Below, piece by piece: positions 17,824 to 28,071 of a stretch of 49,017 nt of DNA. The stretch lies in contig JAAETN010000016.1 in assembly GCA_024228355.1 (NCBI GenBank), forward strand, positions 1 through 49,017, read 5' to 3'. The translations under genes and the position numbers were made by a program. Under the pieces are notes generated by a model. It did not search any database and was not told where the DNA came from. It saw only the letters and a program-made list of their open reading frames with translations. Position 1 is the stretch's first letter. Every line of letters starts with the position of its first letter. Source of the stretch: Maribacter sp. (GTDB lineage: Bacteria; Bacteroidota; Bacteroidia; Flavobacteriales; Flavobacteriaceae).

Positions 17824-18423
17824 TTAGGACAGATTAGAACTTATCAATTTCAAGAATTCATTACGGGTTTCCTCTTTTACGAAACTACCCCTAAACCCTG
17901 ATGTGGTGGTTACAGAGTTTTGTTTTTGTACTCCTCGCATCATCATACACATATGTGCAGCTTCGATAACAACAGCAACTCCCTGTGGTTTTAAGGTATC
18001 ATTGATACAATCCAAAATCTGCTCTGTCAATCGTTCTTGAACCTGTAATCTTCGTGCAAATACATCTACAATACGGGGCAATTTGCTTAAACCTACAATA
18101 TGCCCATTCGGAATATAGGCGATATGTGCTTTTCCAAAGAAAGGCAACATATGATGCTCACAAAGCGAATAGAGTTCAATATCCTTTACGATGACCATTT
18201 CATTATAGGATTCCTTGAACATAGCGCTTTTTAATATATCCGCGGCATCCTGTTGATACCCTTGTGTAAGAAACAACATGGCCTTAGCGGCTCTCTCTGG
18301 GGTTCTCATCAAACCTTCCCGAGAAACATCCTCCCCTATTTCTTCAATGATCTTTGAATACCGATCTTTAACATCATTTGTTATTTCCAAGTTGTATTCT
18401 TCTAGACTTTTATATGGTGCCAT
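17824..18423 (-). CDS. folE: GTP cyclohydrolase I
   Basis: This 199-residue enzyme is typical of the homodecameric FolE. The zinc ligands are C88 and H91 in [15 protein letters not shown] and C159 in [14 protein letters not shown]. Other family segments include [23 protein letters not shown]. It converts GTP to 7,8-dihydroneopterin triphosphate, the first step toward folate and biopterins. The start at 18423 leaves a normal N-terminal helix ([11 protein letters not shown]). Transcription runs away from the lolD-type gene across a shared upstream region of about 190 nt. Confidence 0.97.
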   Translation of the reverse strand: MAPYKSLEEYNLEITNDVKDRYSKIIEEIGEDVSREGLMRTPERAAKAMLFLTQGYQQDAADILKSAMFKESYNEMVIVKDIELYSLCEHHMLPFFGKAHIAYIPNGHIVGLSKLPRIVDVFARRLQVQERLTEQILDCINDTLKPQGVAVVIEAAHMCMMMRGVQKQNSVTTTSGFRGSFVKEETRNEFLKLISSNLS

Positions 18424-18610
18424 TTTTTTGTTTTAGTTAGCGTAAATTACGTTTTACATAACCATAGTCAGTATATTACCATGAAAATTACACTTTAGCA
18501 ATTTACATTAAAATCGATAAAATGAAACAACAATCTAAGGTTGTTATGCACATACTCGTTTTCGTATGTCCACACTATTGTTTAATTTTCAAGCTGCAAA
18601 AAAAGCTTTC

Positions 18611-19318
18611 ATGATCCAAGCCACCAATATTGAAAAATTTTACGGTGATTTACAAGTATTAAAAGGTGTTGACCTTCATATAAAAAAAGGTGAAATTGTT
18701 TCTATTGTCGGACCATCTGGGGCTGGTAAAACAACGCTTTTGCAAATTTTGGGAACATTGGATGTTCAAAGCAACAAAGTAGATAGTAGATTGATTATCA
18801 ATGGCATTGAAGTCAGTGACCTATCGGATAAGGAACTGGCCAAATTCAGAAATCAGCATATTGGTTTTATCTTTCAGTTTCATCAATTATTACCAGAATT
18901 CACTGCATTGGAGAATGTATGTATACCTGCTTTCATTAAAAATACACCAAAAAATGAAGCTGAAAAAAGGGCTAAAGAATTATTGGAATTTTTAGGACTT
19001 TCGCATCGCATTCATCATAAACCCAATGAACTGTCTGGAGGTGAACAGCAACGCGTTGCTGTGGCAAGGTCTTTGATCAATAACCCCTCGATCATATTTG
19101 CTGACGAACCCAGTGGCAATTTGGATTCTGAAAGTGCCGATAATTTACACAAACTCTTCTTTGAGCTCCGTGACAAATTTGGTCAGACTTTTGTAATTGT
19201 TACCCATAACCTAGAATTGGCGGATCTCGCTGATCGCAAACTTACTATGGTCGATGGACGAATTACGGACTCCGTTGGTATTGAGTGGACCGATTTTACG
19301 AACAGGCCATTACTATGA
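18611..19318 (+). CDS. lolD: LolD-like ABC transporter ATP-binding protein
   Basis: From the ATG at 18611 (235 residues) the protein begins [20 protein letters not shown], the normal N-terminus; an ATG 45 nt upstream adds a non-homologous stretch. Walker A GPSGAGKT is at 34-41, the signature LSGGEQQR at 141-148 and Walker [11 protein letters not shown] at 161-170, with the H-loop in VTHNLELA. This is the MacB/LolD subfamily, which powers lipoprotein release from the inner membrane or related export. No permease is adjacent, so LolD is the best match rather than a proven role. Its stop overlaps the next gene's start. Confidence 0.88.
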   Translation: MIQATNIEKFYGDLQVLKGVDLHIKKGEIVSIVGPSGAGKTTLLQILGTLDVQSNKVDSRLIINGIEVSDLSDKELAKFRNQHIGFIFQFHQLLPEFTALENVCIPAFIKNTPKNEAEKRAKELLEFLGLSHRIHHKPNELSGGEQQRVAVARSLINNPSIIFADEPSGNLDSESADNLHKLFFELRDKFGQTFVIVTHNLELADLADRKLTMVDGRITDSVGIEWTDFTNRPLL

Positions 19319-20079
19319 CCCAAAAAGAACTCAAGGAGTTTTTGGATGCAAAGGTTGAGCAGTATAATTCTCCAAACTTTTTGGCGAGCGACCCTATCCA
19401 GATTCCCCATAAATTCAGTAACAAGGAAGATATTGAGATAAGTGCCTTCTTAACGGCAACCATCGCCTGGGGTAATAGAAAGAGCATCATCAATAATGCC
19501 GATAAAATGATGTCTTTGTTGGACTATGCGCCTTTAGATTTTGTCCAGAACCATACGGATTCTGATTTAGACAATTTGAAGAATTTCGTACACCGAACAT
19601 TCAGTGGTAGTGATTTCTCGTTTTTTGTTCGAAGTTTAAAGAACATTTACACCAACCATAAGGGATTGGAAAGTGTTTTCGCTACTAATACGGGCAAGGG
19701 ATCCTTACAAAATTCAATTTCAGAATTCAAAAAAGTATTTTTTGAAATACCCCATCCTGTACGAACCACCAAACATATATCTGACCCCTTAAAAGGTTCT
19801 GCCGCAAAGCGAATTAATATGTTTTTACGATGGATGGTCAGGGATGCTTCAACCGGGGTTGATTTTGGTATATGGAATAAAATTTCACCAGCCCAGCTTT
19901 CTTGCCCATTAGACGTGCATTCGGGCAATGTGGCCCGAAAACTCAAACTACTCAAACGGAAACAAAACGATGCCAAGGCCTTGGCAGAATTGGATGCTTC
20001 ACTACGCAAATTAGATCCAATGGATCCAGTGAAATATGATTTTGCGCTTTTCGGGCTTGGTGTATTTGAAAAGTTTTAA
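19315..20079 (+). CDS. TIGR02757 family protein
   Basis: This 254-residue protein starts at the ATG at 19315, giving the classic ATGA overlap with the lolD stop, so the two are translationally coupled. It carries conserved blocks of the TIGR02757 group: [42 protein letters not shown] and [14 protein letters not shown]. The function is not known; no transmembrane segment or signal peptide is seen, so it should be cytoplasmic. The gene commonly sits next to a lolD-like gene in flavobacteria, which suggests a link, though that is from general recollection. Confidence 0.85.
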   Translation: MTQKELKEFLDAKVEQYNSPNFLASDPIQIPHKFSNKEDIEISAFLTATIAWGNRKSIINNADKMMSLLDYAPLDFVQNHTDSDLDNLKNFVHRTFSGSDFSFFVRSLKNIYTNHKGLESVFATNTGKGSLQNSISEFKKVFFEIPHPVRTTKHISDPLKGSAAKRINMFLRWMVRDASTGVDFGIWNKISPAQLSCPLDVHSGNVARKLKLLKRKQNDAKALAELDASLRKLDPMDPVKYDFALFGLGVFEKF

Positions 20080-20153
20080 TTTGGACTCCTTATTATTTTT
20101 TATCATCACACAATTTTCCCTACATTTATTCCTAGACTAAAATCAACCTTAAA

Positions 20154-21641
20154 ATGAAAAAATTACTACTTTCAATATGCCTTATTCTGTGCTTATCATT
20201 CATAAATGCACAAGAACGAAAACTACCAATCGATACTGTAGTTACCACCCAACACAGTGTAACTATTAATAGCACTCCCATTAACTATACGGCAAAAACA
20301 GGTACTCAACCAGTATGGGATGAAGAAGGCAAACCCATCGCCTCTTTACATTATACCTACTACACAAGAAACAATGTTAAAGACCGTGCTTCAAGGCCAT
20401 TATTAATTTCTTTTAATGGTGGTCCTGGCTCAGGCTCAGTTTGGATGCATTTGGCCTATACTGGACCTAGGATTTTGAAGATTGATGATGAAGGTTATCC
20501 CGTACAACCCTACGGAGTTAAACATAATCCGTATTCGGTGTTGGATGTAACCGATATTGTTTACGTAAATCCCGCAAATACAGGGTATTCGCGTACCATT
20601 CCTGAAACTGGAAAAGATGTAGATCGTGATACGTTTTTTGGAATCAATGCCGACATAAAATATCTGGCCGAATGGTTGAATACGTTCGTTACAAGAAATA
20701 ATAGATGGCGCTCTCCAAAATACATTATTGGTGAAAGTTATGGTGGCACACGGGTTATGGGGCTTTCCCTAGCGTTACAAAATCAACAATGGATGTACTT
20801 AAACGGGGTGATTATGGTGTCACCAGCAGATTACAAAGTAATACGTAATGGCGGACCGGTTTCAGACGCGATGAACCTTCCTTACTACACCGCGGCAGCT
20901 TGGCACCATAAGGCATTATCCCCGGAATTACAAAACAAGGACTTGATGGAGATTCTGCCCGAATCTGAAGCGTATACCATAAACACATTGATTCCTGCGC
21001 TTGCCAAAGGCGGATATATTGGTGAAACTGAAAAGAATGCCGTTGCCAAAAAAATGGCCCTTTATTCGGGTTTATCTGAAAAAGAGATTCGTGATCAAAA
21101 CTTAGTAGTCCCAACGGGATATTTTTGGAAAAACCTTTTAAAGGAAAAGGGAGGTTACAATATCGGAAGATTGGATTCCCGTTATTTAGGTATTGATCGC
21201 CAATTAAGCGGCCCAAGACCTGATTATAGCGCTGAATTGACGTCTTGGTTGCATAGTTTTACACCCGCTATCAATTATTATTTACAGGAAGAGTTAAAAT
21301 TCAAAACTGATATTAAATACAATATGTTCGGCCCTGTGCGCCCTTGGAATAATGAGAATGACAATACCCGGGATAATCTTCGTCAGGCCATGGCCCAAAA
21401 CCCTTATTTGAATGTGTTGGTACAATCGGGCTATTATGACGGAGCCACAACGTATTTCAATGCTAAATATACTATGTGGCAAGTTGATCCCAGTGGCCGT
21501 ATGAAAGACCGATTTGAATTTAAGGGATATCGTAGTGGACATATGATGTATTTACGTCGAGAAGATCTACAGAATGCCAATAACGATATACGTGCATTCA
21601 TTAAGCGAACCATATCAAATGGGGCAAGTGCCAAATATTAG
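20154..21641 (+). CDS. Secreted serine carboxypeptidase-like S10 family peptidase
   Basis: The protein has 495 residues with a signal peptide (MKKLLLSICLILCLSFINAQ) and the S10 layout: substrate-binding LISFNGGPGSGSVWMH, catalytic Ser195 in GESYGGTR, Asp429 in SGYYDGATTY and His463 in YRSGHMMYL. By family such enzymes remove C-terminal residues from peptides, here in the periplasm or outside. The length fits bacterial S10 members. The gene has its own spacing (74 nt after TIGR02757, 152 nt before the lipoprotein) and no obvious partner. A TACATTTA box upstream is one base from the -7 consensus. Confidence 0.92.
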   Translation: MKKLLLSICLILCLSFINAQERKLPIDTVVTTQHSVTINSTPINYTAKTGTQPVWDEEGKPIASLHYTYYTRNNVKDRASRPLLISFNGGPGSGSVWMHLAYTGPRILKIDDEGYPVQPYGVKHNPYSVLDVTDIVYVNPANTGYSRTIPETGKDVDRDTFFGINADIKYLAEWLNTFVTRNNRWRSPKYIIGESYGGTRVMGLSLALQNQQWMYLNGVIMVSPADYKVIRNGGPVSDAMNLPYYTAAAWHHKALSPELQNKDLMEILPESEAYTINTLIPALAKGGYIGETEKNAVAKKMALYSGLSEKEIRDQNLVVPTGYFWKNLLKEKGGYNIGRLDSRYLGIDRQLSGPRPDYSAELTSWLHSFTPAINYYLQEELKFKTDIKYNMFGPVRPWNNENDNTRDNLRQAMAQNPYLNVLVQSGYYDGATTYFNAKYTMWQVDPSGRMKDRFEFKGYRSGHMMYLRREDLQNANNDIRAFIKRTISNGASAKY

Positions 21642-21793
21642 TGCTTAACACAGGACTAATCAATCTTTTGGCCATGGGAATCTCCTTTCTAAAAATGTAA
21701 TACCTTAAAAAAAGACAGTAAACCATACAATTAAGATTTCCTTTATTCGTTTAGGGTTATAGAAAATTATTTAATGAGATAATCCCAAACGTT

Positions 21794-22654
21794 ATGAAAA
21801 CTAGAATTAGAATTGGATTTGCTTTATTGGCTTTTATTATGGTATTCAATATTTCATGTGATAAGTCAGATGATAATGACAATCCAAACACAGATGCACT
21901 AGTATTGCCTCCTTATGAATCAATGGCAGTAGATTTCAGTGATTTTTTAGACGATTCATCAAATTCAGGTAAATTAAATTCGACTACCGCCAAAGTAGGT
22001 GGTAATTGGTTATATCCTAGATTGGTTATAGGTATTTGGAATACTGCCTTATTCACTAACCTAGCTGTTCCGATTGCATCATTTAAAGCGGCATTTGCAC
22101 ACAAGGCAGAATTAATAGGGGAAAATATCTGGCAATGGACCTATACGGTTGATGGTTTTACAAGCGAATATACTGCTAGGCTTACTGGGGAATTGACCAG
22201 CGAAGAAGTGATTTGGAACATGTATGTAACCAAAGCTGGAATTGGTGCTTTTGAAGAGTTCCTTTGGTTCTCAGGTGTTTCTGATTTAGATGGAAACAGT
22301 GGGGAATGGGTACTTAACCAAAGTCCAGATCGCCCCAATCGAATGATTAGAATTGAATGGAGCCGTGAAAATGACGAAATAGGAAGTATCAGATACTCTT
22401 GGGTACGTGAATTGAATGATGAAGAAAGTGATGACCTATTCAGAGGCAGTTACTTGGAATATGGACTACAGGAAGGTGATTATGATGTATTTTATAATCT
22501 TCATGTCTATGACCTTCAATGGGAAGCATTTGTTGATGTTAACGTTGAATGGAACAGTATGGATTTCAACGGTCGAGTAATGGCCCCAACACATTTTGAG
22601 GATGAACAATGGCATTGCTGGGATAGCACAGGCGAAGATGTAGACTGCGAATAA
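21794..22654 (+). CDS. Lipoprotein of unknown function
   Basis: This 286-residue protein has a lipoprotein signal ending in MVFNISC (cysteine near residue 23), then an Asp/Asn-rich linker (DKSDDNDNPNTD) typical of surface or periplasmic lipoproteins in this group. The mature part is rich in Trp and aromatic residues (IWQWTYTVDGFTSEYTARL and a C-terminal HCWDSTGEDVDC with two cysteines). I do not recognise a domain. It is probably anchored in the outer membrane. The gene stands alone between a peptidase gene and a terminator. Confidence 0.75.
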   Translation: MKTRIRIGFALLAFIMVFNISCDKSDDNDNPNTDALVLPPYESMAVDFSDFLDDSSNSGKLNSTTAKVGGNWLYPRLVIGIWNTALFTNLAVPIASFKAAFAHKAELIGENIWQWTYTVDGFTSEYTARLTGELTSEEVIWNMYVTKAGIGAFEEFLWFSGVSDLDGNSGEWVLNQSPDRPNRMIRIEWSRENDEIGSIRYSWVRELNDEESDDLFRGSYLEYGLQEGDYDVFYNLHVYDLQWEAFVDVNVEWNSMDFNGRVMAPTHFEDEQWHCWDSTGEDVDCE

Positions 22655-22674
22655 AAAATCTTGAACAAAAATCA

Positions 22675-22704
22675 AAGCCCTGACATAATAGTCAGGGCTT
22701 TTTT
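22675..22704 (+). terminator. Rho-independent terminator after the lipoprotein gene
   Basis: AAGCCCTGAC (22675-22684), a 6-nt loop and GTCAGGGCTT (22691-22700) form a perfect 10-bp stem, followed by a short T run to 22704. It lies 20 nt past the stop codon. Confidence 0.88.
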
Positions 22705-22782
22705 GTTTCTTCCAATAAAGCTAAATTACTATATTTAAGACTTATCAAATTTTATACTTAATATTCGCTTAAAACCTTCTGA

Positions 22783-23457
22783 ATGAAATCATTTTTAGTA
22801 TTATTTTCATTATTAATAATAGGTATGTCAAATGCCCAGGATTGGGCAAATCTTGAACAGTTCAAGATAGACAACACCAAAATAGGAAAGCCTGCAACTA
22901 ATGAAAACAGAGTTGTTTTTATGGGTAATTCGATTACCATTGGGTGGCTGAATATTATGCCTGAATTTTTTGAAGGAAAACCTTATATCAATAGAGGTAT
23001 AAGTGGCCAAACAACTCCGCAGATGTTATTGCGCTTTCGCCAGGATGTTATCGCATTGCAGCCAAAAGTTGTTGTAATATTGGCCGGAACCAACGATATT
23101 GCCGGCAACACAGGACCATCTACTCTGGAAATGATCGCAGACAATATAAAATCGATGGCCGAGTTGGCTGAATCACATGGTATAAAGGTTATTCTTTCTT
23201 CGACCTTACCAGCTTATGATTATCCATGGAAACCAGGTTTACAACCCGCCGGAAAAATTGTGGCACTCAACAAGCTGTTGCGAGAATACGCTGAGCAAAA
23301 AGGACATATTTATTTGGATTATTTTTCTGCAATGGCAGATGAGCGTAAAGGATTACCAAAAAAATATGCCCATGATGAAGTGCACCCTACAAAGTTGGGT
23401 TATAAGGTAATGGCCCCTTTGGCCGAAGCTGCAATTTCAGAAGCATTGAACAACTAG
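22783..23457 (+). CDS. Secreted SGNH/GDSL hydrolase
   Basis: The protein has 224 residues with a signal peptide cleaved after about residue 18 (SNAQ). The SGNH blocks are visible: nucleophile S50 in VFMGNSITIGW, the Gly block in RGISGQTTPQML, the Asn block in LAGTNDIAGNTG, and the Asp198/His201 pair in DEVHPTKLGY. The family includes acetyl-xylan and other carbohydrate esterases as well as lipases. The next genes (acetyltransferase-like, GH20) make a glycan deacetylase an attractive guess, not a proven role. The stop is 4 nt before the next gene's likely TTG start. Confidence 0.88.
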   Translation: MKSFLVLFSLLIIGMSNAQDWANLEQFKIDNTKIGKPATNENRVVFMGNSITIGWLNIMPEFFEGKPYINRGISGQTTPQMLLRFRQDVIALQPKVVVILAGTNDIAGNTGPSTLEMIADNIKSMAELAESHGIKVILSSTLPAYDYPWKPGLQPAGKIVALNKLLREYAEQKGHIYLDYFSAMADERKGLPKKYAHDEVHPTKLGYKVMAPLAEAAISEALNN

Positions 23458-23461
23458 TCTA

Positions 23462-24649
23462 TTGGAAAAACAAAAAACGATTAGGATTGCATCAATAGAT
23501 GTAATGAGGGCATTGACAATGTTGCTCATGATTTGGGTAAATGATTTTTGGACCCTGACCAATACCCCTAAATGGTTAATGCATGCCAAACCAAACGAAG
23601 ATTATCTAGGATTTTCAGATGTTATTTTTCCACTTTTCCTTTTTATTGTAGGGTTGAGCATTCCTTTTGCCATTAAAAATAGGCTTGCAAGAAAAGAATC
23701 CATTTTAGTTATGGCAAAACATGTTGTCATTAGGTCTATTTCCCTTTTAATTATTGGAGTTTTCATGGTAAACTATGAAACACATAATGAAACTATGGGA
23801 TTGGGAAAATGGTTGTGGTGCTTAATAATGGCCTTTGCCGTTTCTTTAATTTGGCTGCAATGGAAAAAGAGCCCCGTGACCCAAAAGTGGCACAATATCC
23901 TACAATCACTAGGTTGGCTCATTTTGATATTTCTGGCTATTTTTTATAAAGGCGGAATAGATGGTGAAGGTTGGATGAGCACGCAATGGTGGGGTATTTT
24001 AGGCTTAATTGGTTGGGCATATTCCATTAATGCACTGGCATATCTATTAACAAAAGGCAAGCTAATTTTTATGGTTGTCCTATGGCTATTGTTCAATCTA
24101 TTATCCATTGCCGATGCATTGGATTATTTGGATATAATGCCATCCTCTGTCAGTTATTTTTCAACTTGGTTTACTGGAACAATCCCTGCATTTACGACAG
24201 CTGGTTTAATTGCCTCCCTCCTTTTCCAAAAAATTTCCAAAGAAAGCATTTCTAAAGCTTTACTGACACTCATGGCTTTTGGCCTAGTAAATATTGCAGC
24301 AGGTCTGTTAACAAGGCAAATATGGGGAATATCCAAGGTTCCAGGAACACCATCTTGGTTAATGGTATGCACGGGAATCGGATTTATTTCTTTTGTAATT
24401 ATATATTTTGTGGTGGATATAAAAAAGCAAAGTTCTTGGGCAAAGATTATTATTCCTGCTGGTACAGCAACCTTAACGTGTTATTTAATCCCGTATTTCA
24501 CATATCCCATTCGTAATCTCACTGGAATAGAATTACCTGACTTCCTGAATAATGGTATGATCGGTTTACTTAGCTCGCTATGTTTTGCCTTGTTGATCGT
24601 AATATTTACTGGGTGGCTTCAGAAAAAAGGCTTTTCATTGAAACTCTAG
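23462..24649 (+). CDS. DUF5009/HGSNAT-like membrane acyltransferase
   Basis: This 395-residue membrane protein has roughly ten hydrophobic helices and opens with RIASIDVMRALTMLLMIWVN, the hallmark of the heparan-alpha-glucosaminide N-acetyltransferase/DUF5009 family; H41 in WLMHAK is near the expected active-site histidine. The start is almost certainly the TTG at 23462, because the frame closes at a stop at 23447 and the only other nearby option, ATG at residue 15, would remove part of the conserved start. By family it may transfer an acetyl group across the membrane onto an amino sugar. It lies 4 nt after the SGNH gene and 88 nt before the GH20 gene. Confidence 0.85.
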   Translation: MEKQKTIRIASIDVMRALTMLLMIWVNDFWTLTNTPKWLMHAKPNEDYLGFSDVIFPLFLFIVGLSIPFAIKNRLARKESILVMAKHVVIRSISLLIIGVFMVNYETHNETMGLGKWLWCLIMAFAVSLIWLQWKKSPVTQKWHNILQSLGWLILIFLAIFYKGGIDGEGWMSTQWWGILGLIGWAYSINALAYLLTKGKLIFMVVLWLLFNLLSIADALDYLDIMPSSVSYFSTWFTGTIPAFTTAGLIASLLFQKISKESISKALLTLMAFGLVNIAAGLLTRQIWGISKVPGTPSWLMVCTGIGFISFVIIYFVVDIKKQSSWAKIIIPAGTATLTCYLIPYFTYPIRNLTGIELPDFLNNGMIGLLSSLCFALLIVIFTGWLQKKGFSLKL

Positions 24650-24737
24650 AGCTAACCTAAAAATCTTCTTCTTTCACTTTGCCAAATTAAACAAAGCACA
24701 ATTCTTTTTGGTAATTTTAGGATAAATACCAAACATT

Positions 24738-25823
24738 ATGAAACGTATATTATTAATCACATTCTTCCTTTTTTCCGGTTTTCTAATTACTGCACAAGAA
24801 CCCTTTGAAATCAAAGGCTTTTGTATTTCTGCACCTGCTTCGGATAAAGTTGGGGAGTTTGTCGACTTTATAAAAAGTGAGTTAGCACCGAATGGTATTA
24901 ACACCCTGGTTTTGAGAGTAGATTATAACTACACCTATAAAAAGAGGCCTAAACTGCGTGATGAAAATCCTTTAACTTATATTCAAGTAAAACAATTGGT
25001 AAATACATGTAAAGAATTTAATATCAACATAATACCTCAAGTAAATTTACTTGGGCATCAAAGTTGGCATTCTGAACATACAAAATTATTACAGGAATAC
25101 CCTGAATTTGATGAGACCCCACATATACAGCTACCAGAAAAGTATAAATGGCCCAATGACGACGGCTTGTATTGTAAAAGTTATTGTCCATTGCACCCTA
25201 AAGTGCATGATGTTGTTTTTGACCTAATGGATGAAATTTTGGATGTATTCGAAGCAAATGCCTTTCATGCCGGTATGGATGAGGTTTTCTATTTAGCGGA
25301 TGAAAATTGTCCGCGTTGTAAAGGAATGGACCCTGCTACTTTATTTGCAGGCGAATTGACAAAAATCAGTGATCATTTGAGCAAAAGAGGTGCACGTTTA
25401 TGGATTTGGGGGGACCGATTAATTGATGGAGCTGTCACTGGCATTGGAATGTGGGAGGCATCTATGAACAATACGGCGAGAGCAATTGACATGATTCCCA
25501 AATCCGTTGTTATATGCGATTGGCATTATGAAAAAGCATATCCTACGGCCGCCTTATTTGCCATGAAAGGTTTTGATGTGATAACGTGCCCATGGCGCAA
25601 GCCCGACGTGGCTGTATCACAAGTGGCAATGATGTATGATTTTAAAAAGAACTCAACACCAGAAATGGCAGCTCATTATTTAGGTATGATGCAGACCTAT
25701 TGGTCATCTCCTGCTCGATTTATTGAAGAACAAAAAAATTCCACCGAGAATATGGAAAACTCGGCAGAATGTTTTAAAGCTATGGTCAACACAATGAATG
25801 CAATTGAATCAGGAAGCAAATAG
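24738..25823 (+). CDS. Secreted GH20-type beta-N-acetylhexosaminidase
   Basis: The protein has 361 residues with a signal peptide (MKRILLITFFLFSGFLITAQ). The TIM barrel contains PQVNLLGHQSW (about 100-110) and the GH20 Asp-Glu pair D181-E182 in HAGMDEVF, which activates the N-acetyl group and donates the proton in this family. The protein lacks the usual N-terminal GH20b domain, so it is a short form that I assign with some caution. By family it releases terminal GlcNAc or GalNAc from oligosaccharides. It converges on the Gfo/Idh gene with 28 nt between them. Confidence 0.82.
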   Translation: MKRILLITFFLFSGFLITAQEPFEIKGFCISAPASDKVGEFVDFIKSELAPNGINTLVLRVDYNYTYKKRPKLRDENPLTYIQVKQLVNTCKEFNINIIPQVNLLGHQSWHSEHTKLLQEYPEFDETPHIQLPEKYKWPNDDGLYCKSYCPLHPKVHDVVFDLMDEILDVFEANAFHAGMDEVFYLADENCPRCKGMDPATLFAGELTKISDHLSKRGARLWIWGDRLIDGAVTGIGMWEASMNNTARAIDMIPKSVVICDWHYEKAYPTAALFAMKGFDVITCPWRKPDVAVSQVAMMYDFKKNSTPEMAAHYLGMMQTYWSSPARFIEEQKNSTENMENSAECFKAMVNTMNAIESGSK

Positions 25824-25851
25824 TATTATAATCGAAAATGTAAATCTATTA

Positions 25852-27180
25852 TTAATAGTCCCTATTTACTCTGCTACGCAAGGCATTTGCTTCGGCATCA
25901 CCTTTGAATTGTTGTTTTTCTGGATCCCATTCCAAATTATGCCCTAGTTGATAGGCAATGTTGGCAATGTTACAAATACTTGCAGAACGATGGCCGGTCT
26001 CTGCATCGCAGATTGGTTGTGTTCTATTCTTAATTGAATCTAACCAATCTTGATAATGGTTTCCTTTCGTGTTATACAGTCGTACATCAGAATCTTTCAA
26101 CTCTGCAGATAGGATATTTTCAGGATCCGCTTCAAAATAACTTCGGCTAATATCCATAGTACCTTCGCTTCCGATGAATCGTACGCCCCATCCCCTATCG
26201 AAATCTTCATGCACCATTTCAATTCCATTAGCATAATACATACGTAATCCACGAACGGATGTACTATCAGTAGGTGGAATATATCGTATTGGTCCAGTTT
26301 TATCCATTCCTAAGGCCCATTGTGCAATATCGAACATATGTGCGCCCCAGTCACACAGAATACCACCACCTACTTCCCTAAATAACCTAAAATCTGGCCA
26401 GAAATCAACATCGTTCCGAGATGGTGCTAATCTATGGTTATAAGGTAAAAGAGGTGCAGGACCACACCAGCGATTCCAATCCAATTCCTTAGGTACCGGT
26501 TCTTCCTTCATATTATAAGGTATTGCAGGGTCGCCGACATTGACCAATACCTTCTTGATTTCTCCTAAATACCCGTTCCGTACCAATTCGCAAGCTTTCC
26601 TAAAATTATCCCCGGAACGTTGCATACTACCAGTTTGCAATATCTTTTCAGTTTCTGCGGTCGTTTTTACCAGATCTATACCCTCAGTAATTCTATGGGT
26701 CAAAGGTTTTTCACAAAATACATCCTTACCAGCATGCATAGCGTCCATGGCTTGTATTGCATGCCAATGGTCTGGAGTGGCAATAACAACTGCATCAATA
26801 TCCTCTCGAGACAGTAATTCCTTATAATCGGAATAGCTGGTAAGACCTTTATATTTTCTTACTTTCCGTTCCTTGGCATAGAGCTTACCCACATGTTTTT
26901 CAAAAGCAGCTGTTTTGGTTGTCCAAACATCACAGCCTGCCACTATTTGTGCGCTAGTACTGTCAACGAAACGTCTCGCCAATCCATTCGTTTGTTTCCC
27001 CAAGCCGATAAAGCCCAAATTGATTTTATCACTAGGAGCAATAAATCCTTGGCCCAACACATGCCTAGGTACAATACTAATTGCACCAACGGTCAATGCT
27101 GTTGTTGTAATGAACTTTCTACGTGAAAGTGGAACTATTACTTGGTTAGCTTCCTTCTTTTTTAACTTAGATTTTTTCAT
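25852..27180 (-). CDS. Tat-exported Gfo/Idh/MocA family oxidoreductase
   Basis: The protein has 442 residues. A twin-arginine motif (SRRKFITTTALTV, R20-R21) and a hydrophobic stretch are followed by VLGQGF, a typical Tat leader, so the folded cofactor-bound enzyme should be exported. The Rossmann segment is LGFIGLGKQTN (about 55-65), and the family's EKP element is at 157-159 (VFCEKPL). By family it binds NAD(P) and acts on sugars or sugar derivatives; some exported members are glycoside hydrolases of family GH109 type. It lies 60 nt downstream of the FAH gene in the same direction and probably belongs to the sulfatase/dehydratase unit. Confidence 0.87.
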   Translation of the reverse strand: MKKSKLKKKEANQVIVPLSRRKFITTTALTVGAISIVPRHVLGQGFIAPSDKINLGFIGLGKQTNGLARRFVDSTSAQIVAGCDVWTTKTAAFEKHVGKLYAKERKVRKYKGLTSYSDYKELLSREDIDAVVIATPDHWHAIQAMDAMHAGKDVFCEKPLTHRITEGIDLVKTTAETEKILQTGSMQRSGDNFRKACELVRNGYLGEIKKVLVNVGDPAIPYNMKEEPVPKELDWNRWCGPAPLLPYNHRLAPSRNDVDFWPDFRLFREVGGGILCDWGAHMFDIAQWALGMDKTGPIRYIPPTDSTSVRGLRMYYANGIEMVHEDFDRGWGVRFIGSEGTMDISRSYFEADPENILSAELKDSDVRLYNTKGNHYQDWLDSIKNRTQPICDAETGHRSASICNIANIAYQLGHNLEWDPEKQQFKGDAEANALRSRVNRDY

Positions 27181-27240
27181 CTGTCCTTATTTTCAAGTCA
27201 TTATTAAAATTTCAAAAAAATTACGATTTGCCACTTCATT

Positions 27241-28071
27241 TTATGCCACATAATTGGTCAATACTCCAATTTTATCAATACCTATTCTAATCTCATCACC
27301 ACTATGTAGTGTAAAATCGTCCGGTGGAACTATTCCTGTACCGGTCATTAAAAAGCAACCCTTGGGGAATTTACATTCCCTATACAAGAACTCGACCAGC
27401 TCATTGTGTTTTCTTTTCATATTAGAAATAGGAATTTTACCCTCGAACGCAATCTCTTCATTTCTTATAATTTTCATTGAAATGATCGTATCTGGGTTTA
27501 TGGGTTTTTCCGGAACATATATACAAGGGCCTATTGCAGCGCAGCCATCATACGTTTTAGCCTGTGGCAAGTAAAGTGGGTTTTCACCTTCAATACTTCT
27601 GGAGCTCAAATCATTTCCAATAGTATAGCCCTCAATGCTTCCAACTGAACAAATAAAAAGCGTCAATTCTGGTTCAGGTACATTCCAAATAGAATCTTTT
27701 CTTATCCGTACAAAACCCTTATCACCCGCAGTTCGACCAGGGGTCGACTTGAAAAACAACTCCGGCCTTTCAGCATCATAAACCTTATTATAAAAACTTC
27801 CGCCGCCCGATTTTTTGGATTCTTCCATTCTTGCCTCACGACTTCGCTTATAGGTTACCCCCGATGCCCAAATCTCTTGACCCCCAATCGGAGTAATGCT
27901 ATTCTCACTAATGTTTGGGTTATTTATTGGCGTTAAACCATCTACTTCCTGGAGAAGTAAATAATGCAGATTTTCTCTATTAATAAAATTATCCCAATCG
28001 CTGAACTGTCTTTTATAGAATTGACCTTCTTTTTCAATAATTGCACCATCTTTGGTTTTGTAGACCTTCAT
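27241..28071 (-). CDS. Fumarylacetoacetate hydrolase family protein
   Basis: This 276-residue member of the FAH superfamily shows family segments [36 protein letters not shown] and a C-terminal [20 protein letters not shown]. The family hydrolyses diketo acids or isomerises 2-oxo acids with divalent metal help. No signal peptide is visible, so it should be cytoplasmic. Next to an enolase-superfamily dehydratase it could cleave a 2,4-diketo-3-deoxy sugar acid, as in non-phosphorylating rhamnose or fucose degradation; that is inference. It begins 288 nt after the NTF2-like gene, so it may have its own promoter. Confidence 0.87.
   Translation of the reverse strand: MKVYKTKDGAIIEKEGQFYKRQFSDWDNFINRENLHYLLLQEVDGLTPINNPNISENSITPIGGQEIWASGVTYKRSREARMEESKKSGGGSFYNKVYDAERPELFFKSTPGRTAGDKGFVRIRKDSIWNVPEPELTLFICSVGSIEGYTIGNDLSSRSIEGENPLYLPQAKTYDGCAAIGPCIYVPEKPINPDTIISMKIIRNEEIAFEGKIPISNMKRKHNELVEFLYRECKFPKGCFLMTGTGIVPPDDFTLHSGDEIRIGIDKIGVLTNYVA

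Noticed and set aside
18566-18610. Upstream ATG of the lolD-type gene
   Set aside because: The extra 15 residues are not conserved, and the ATG at 18611 gives the normal N-terminus.
20154-25823. Classic SusC/SusD polysaccharide utilisation locus
   Set aside because: No SusD-like gene is present, and the only TonB receptor (15204-17423) lies apart and looks metal-related.
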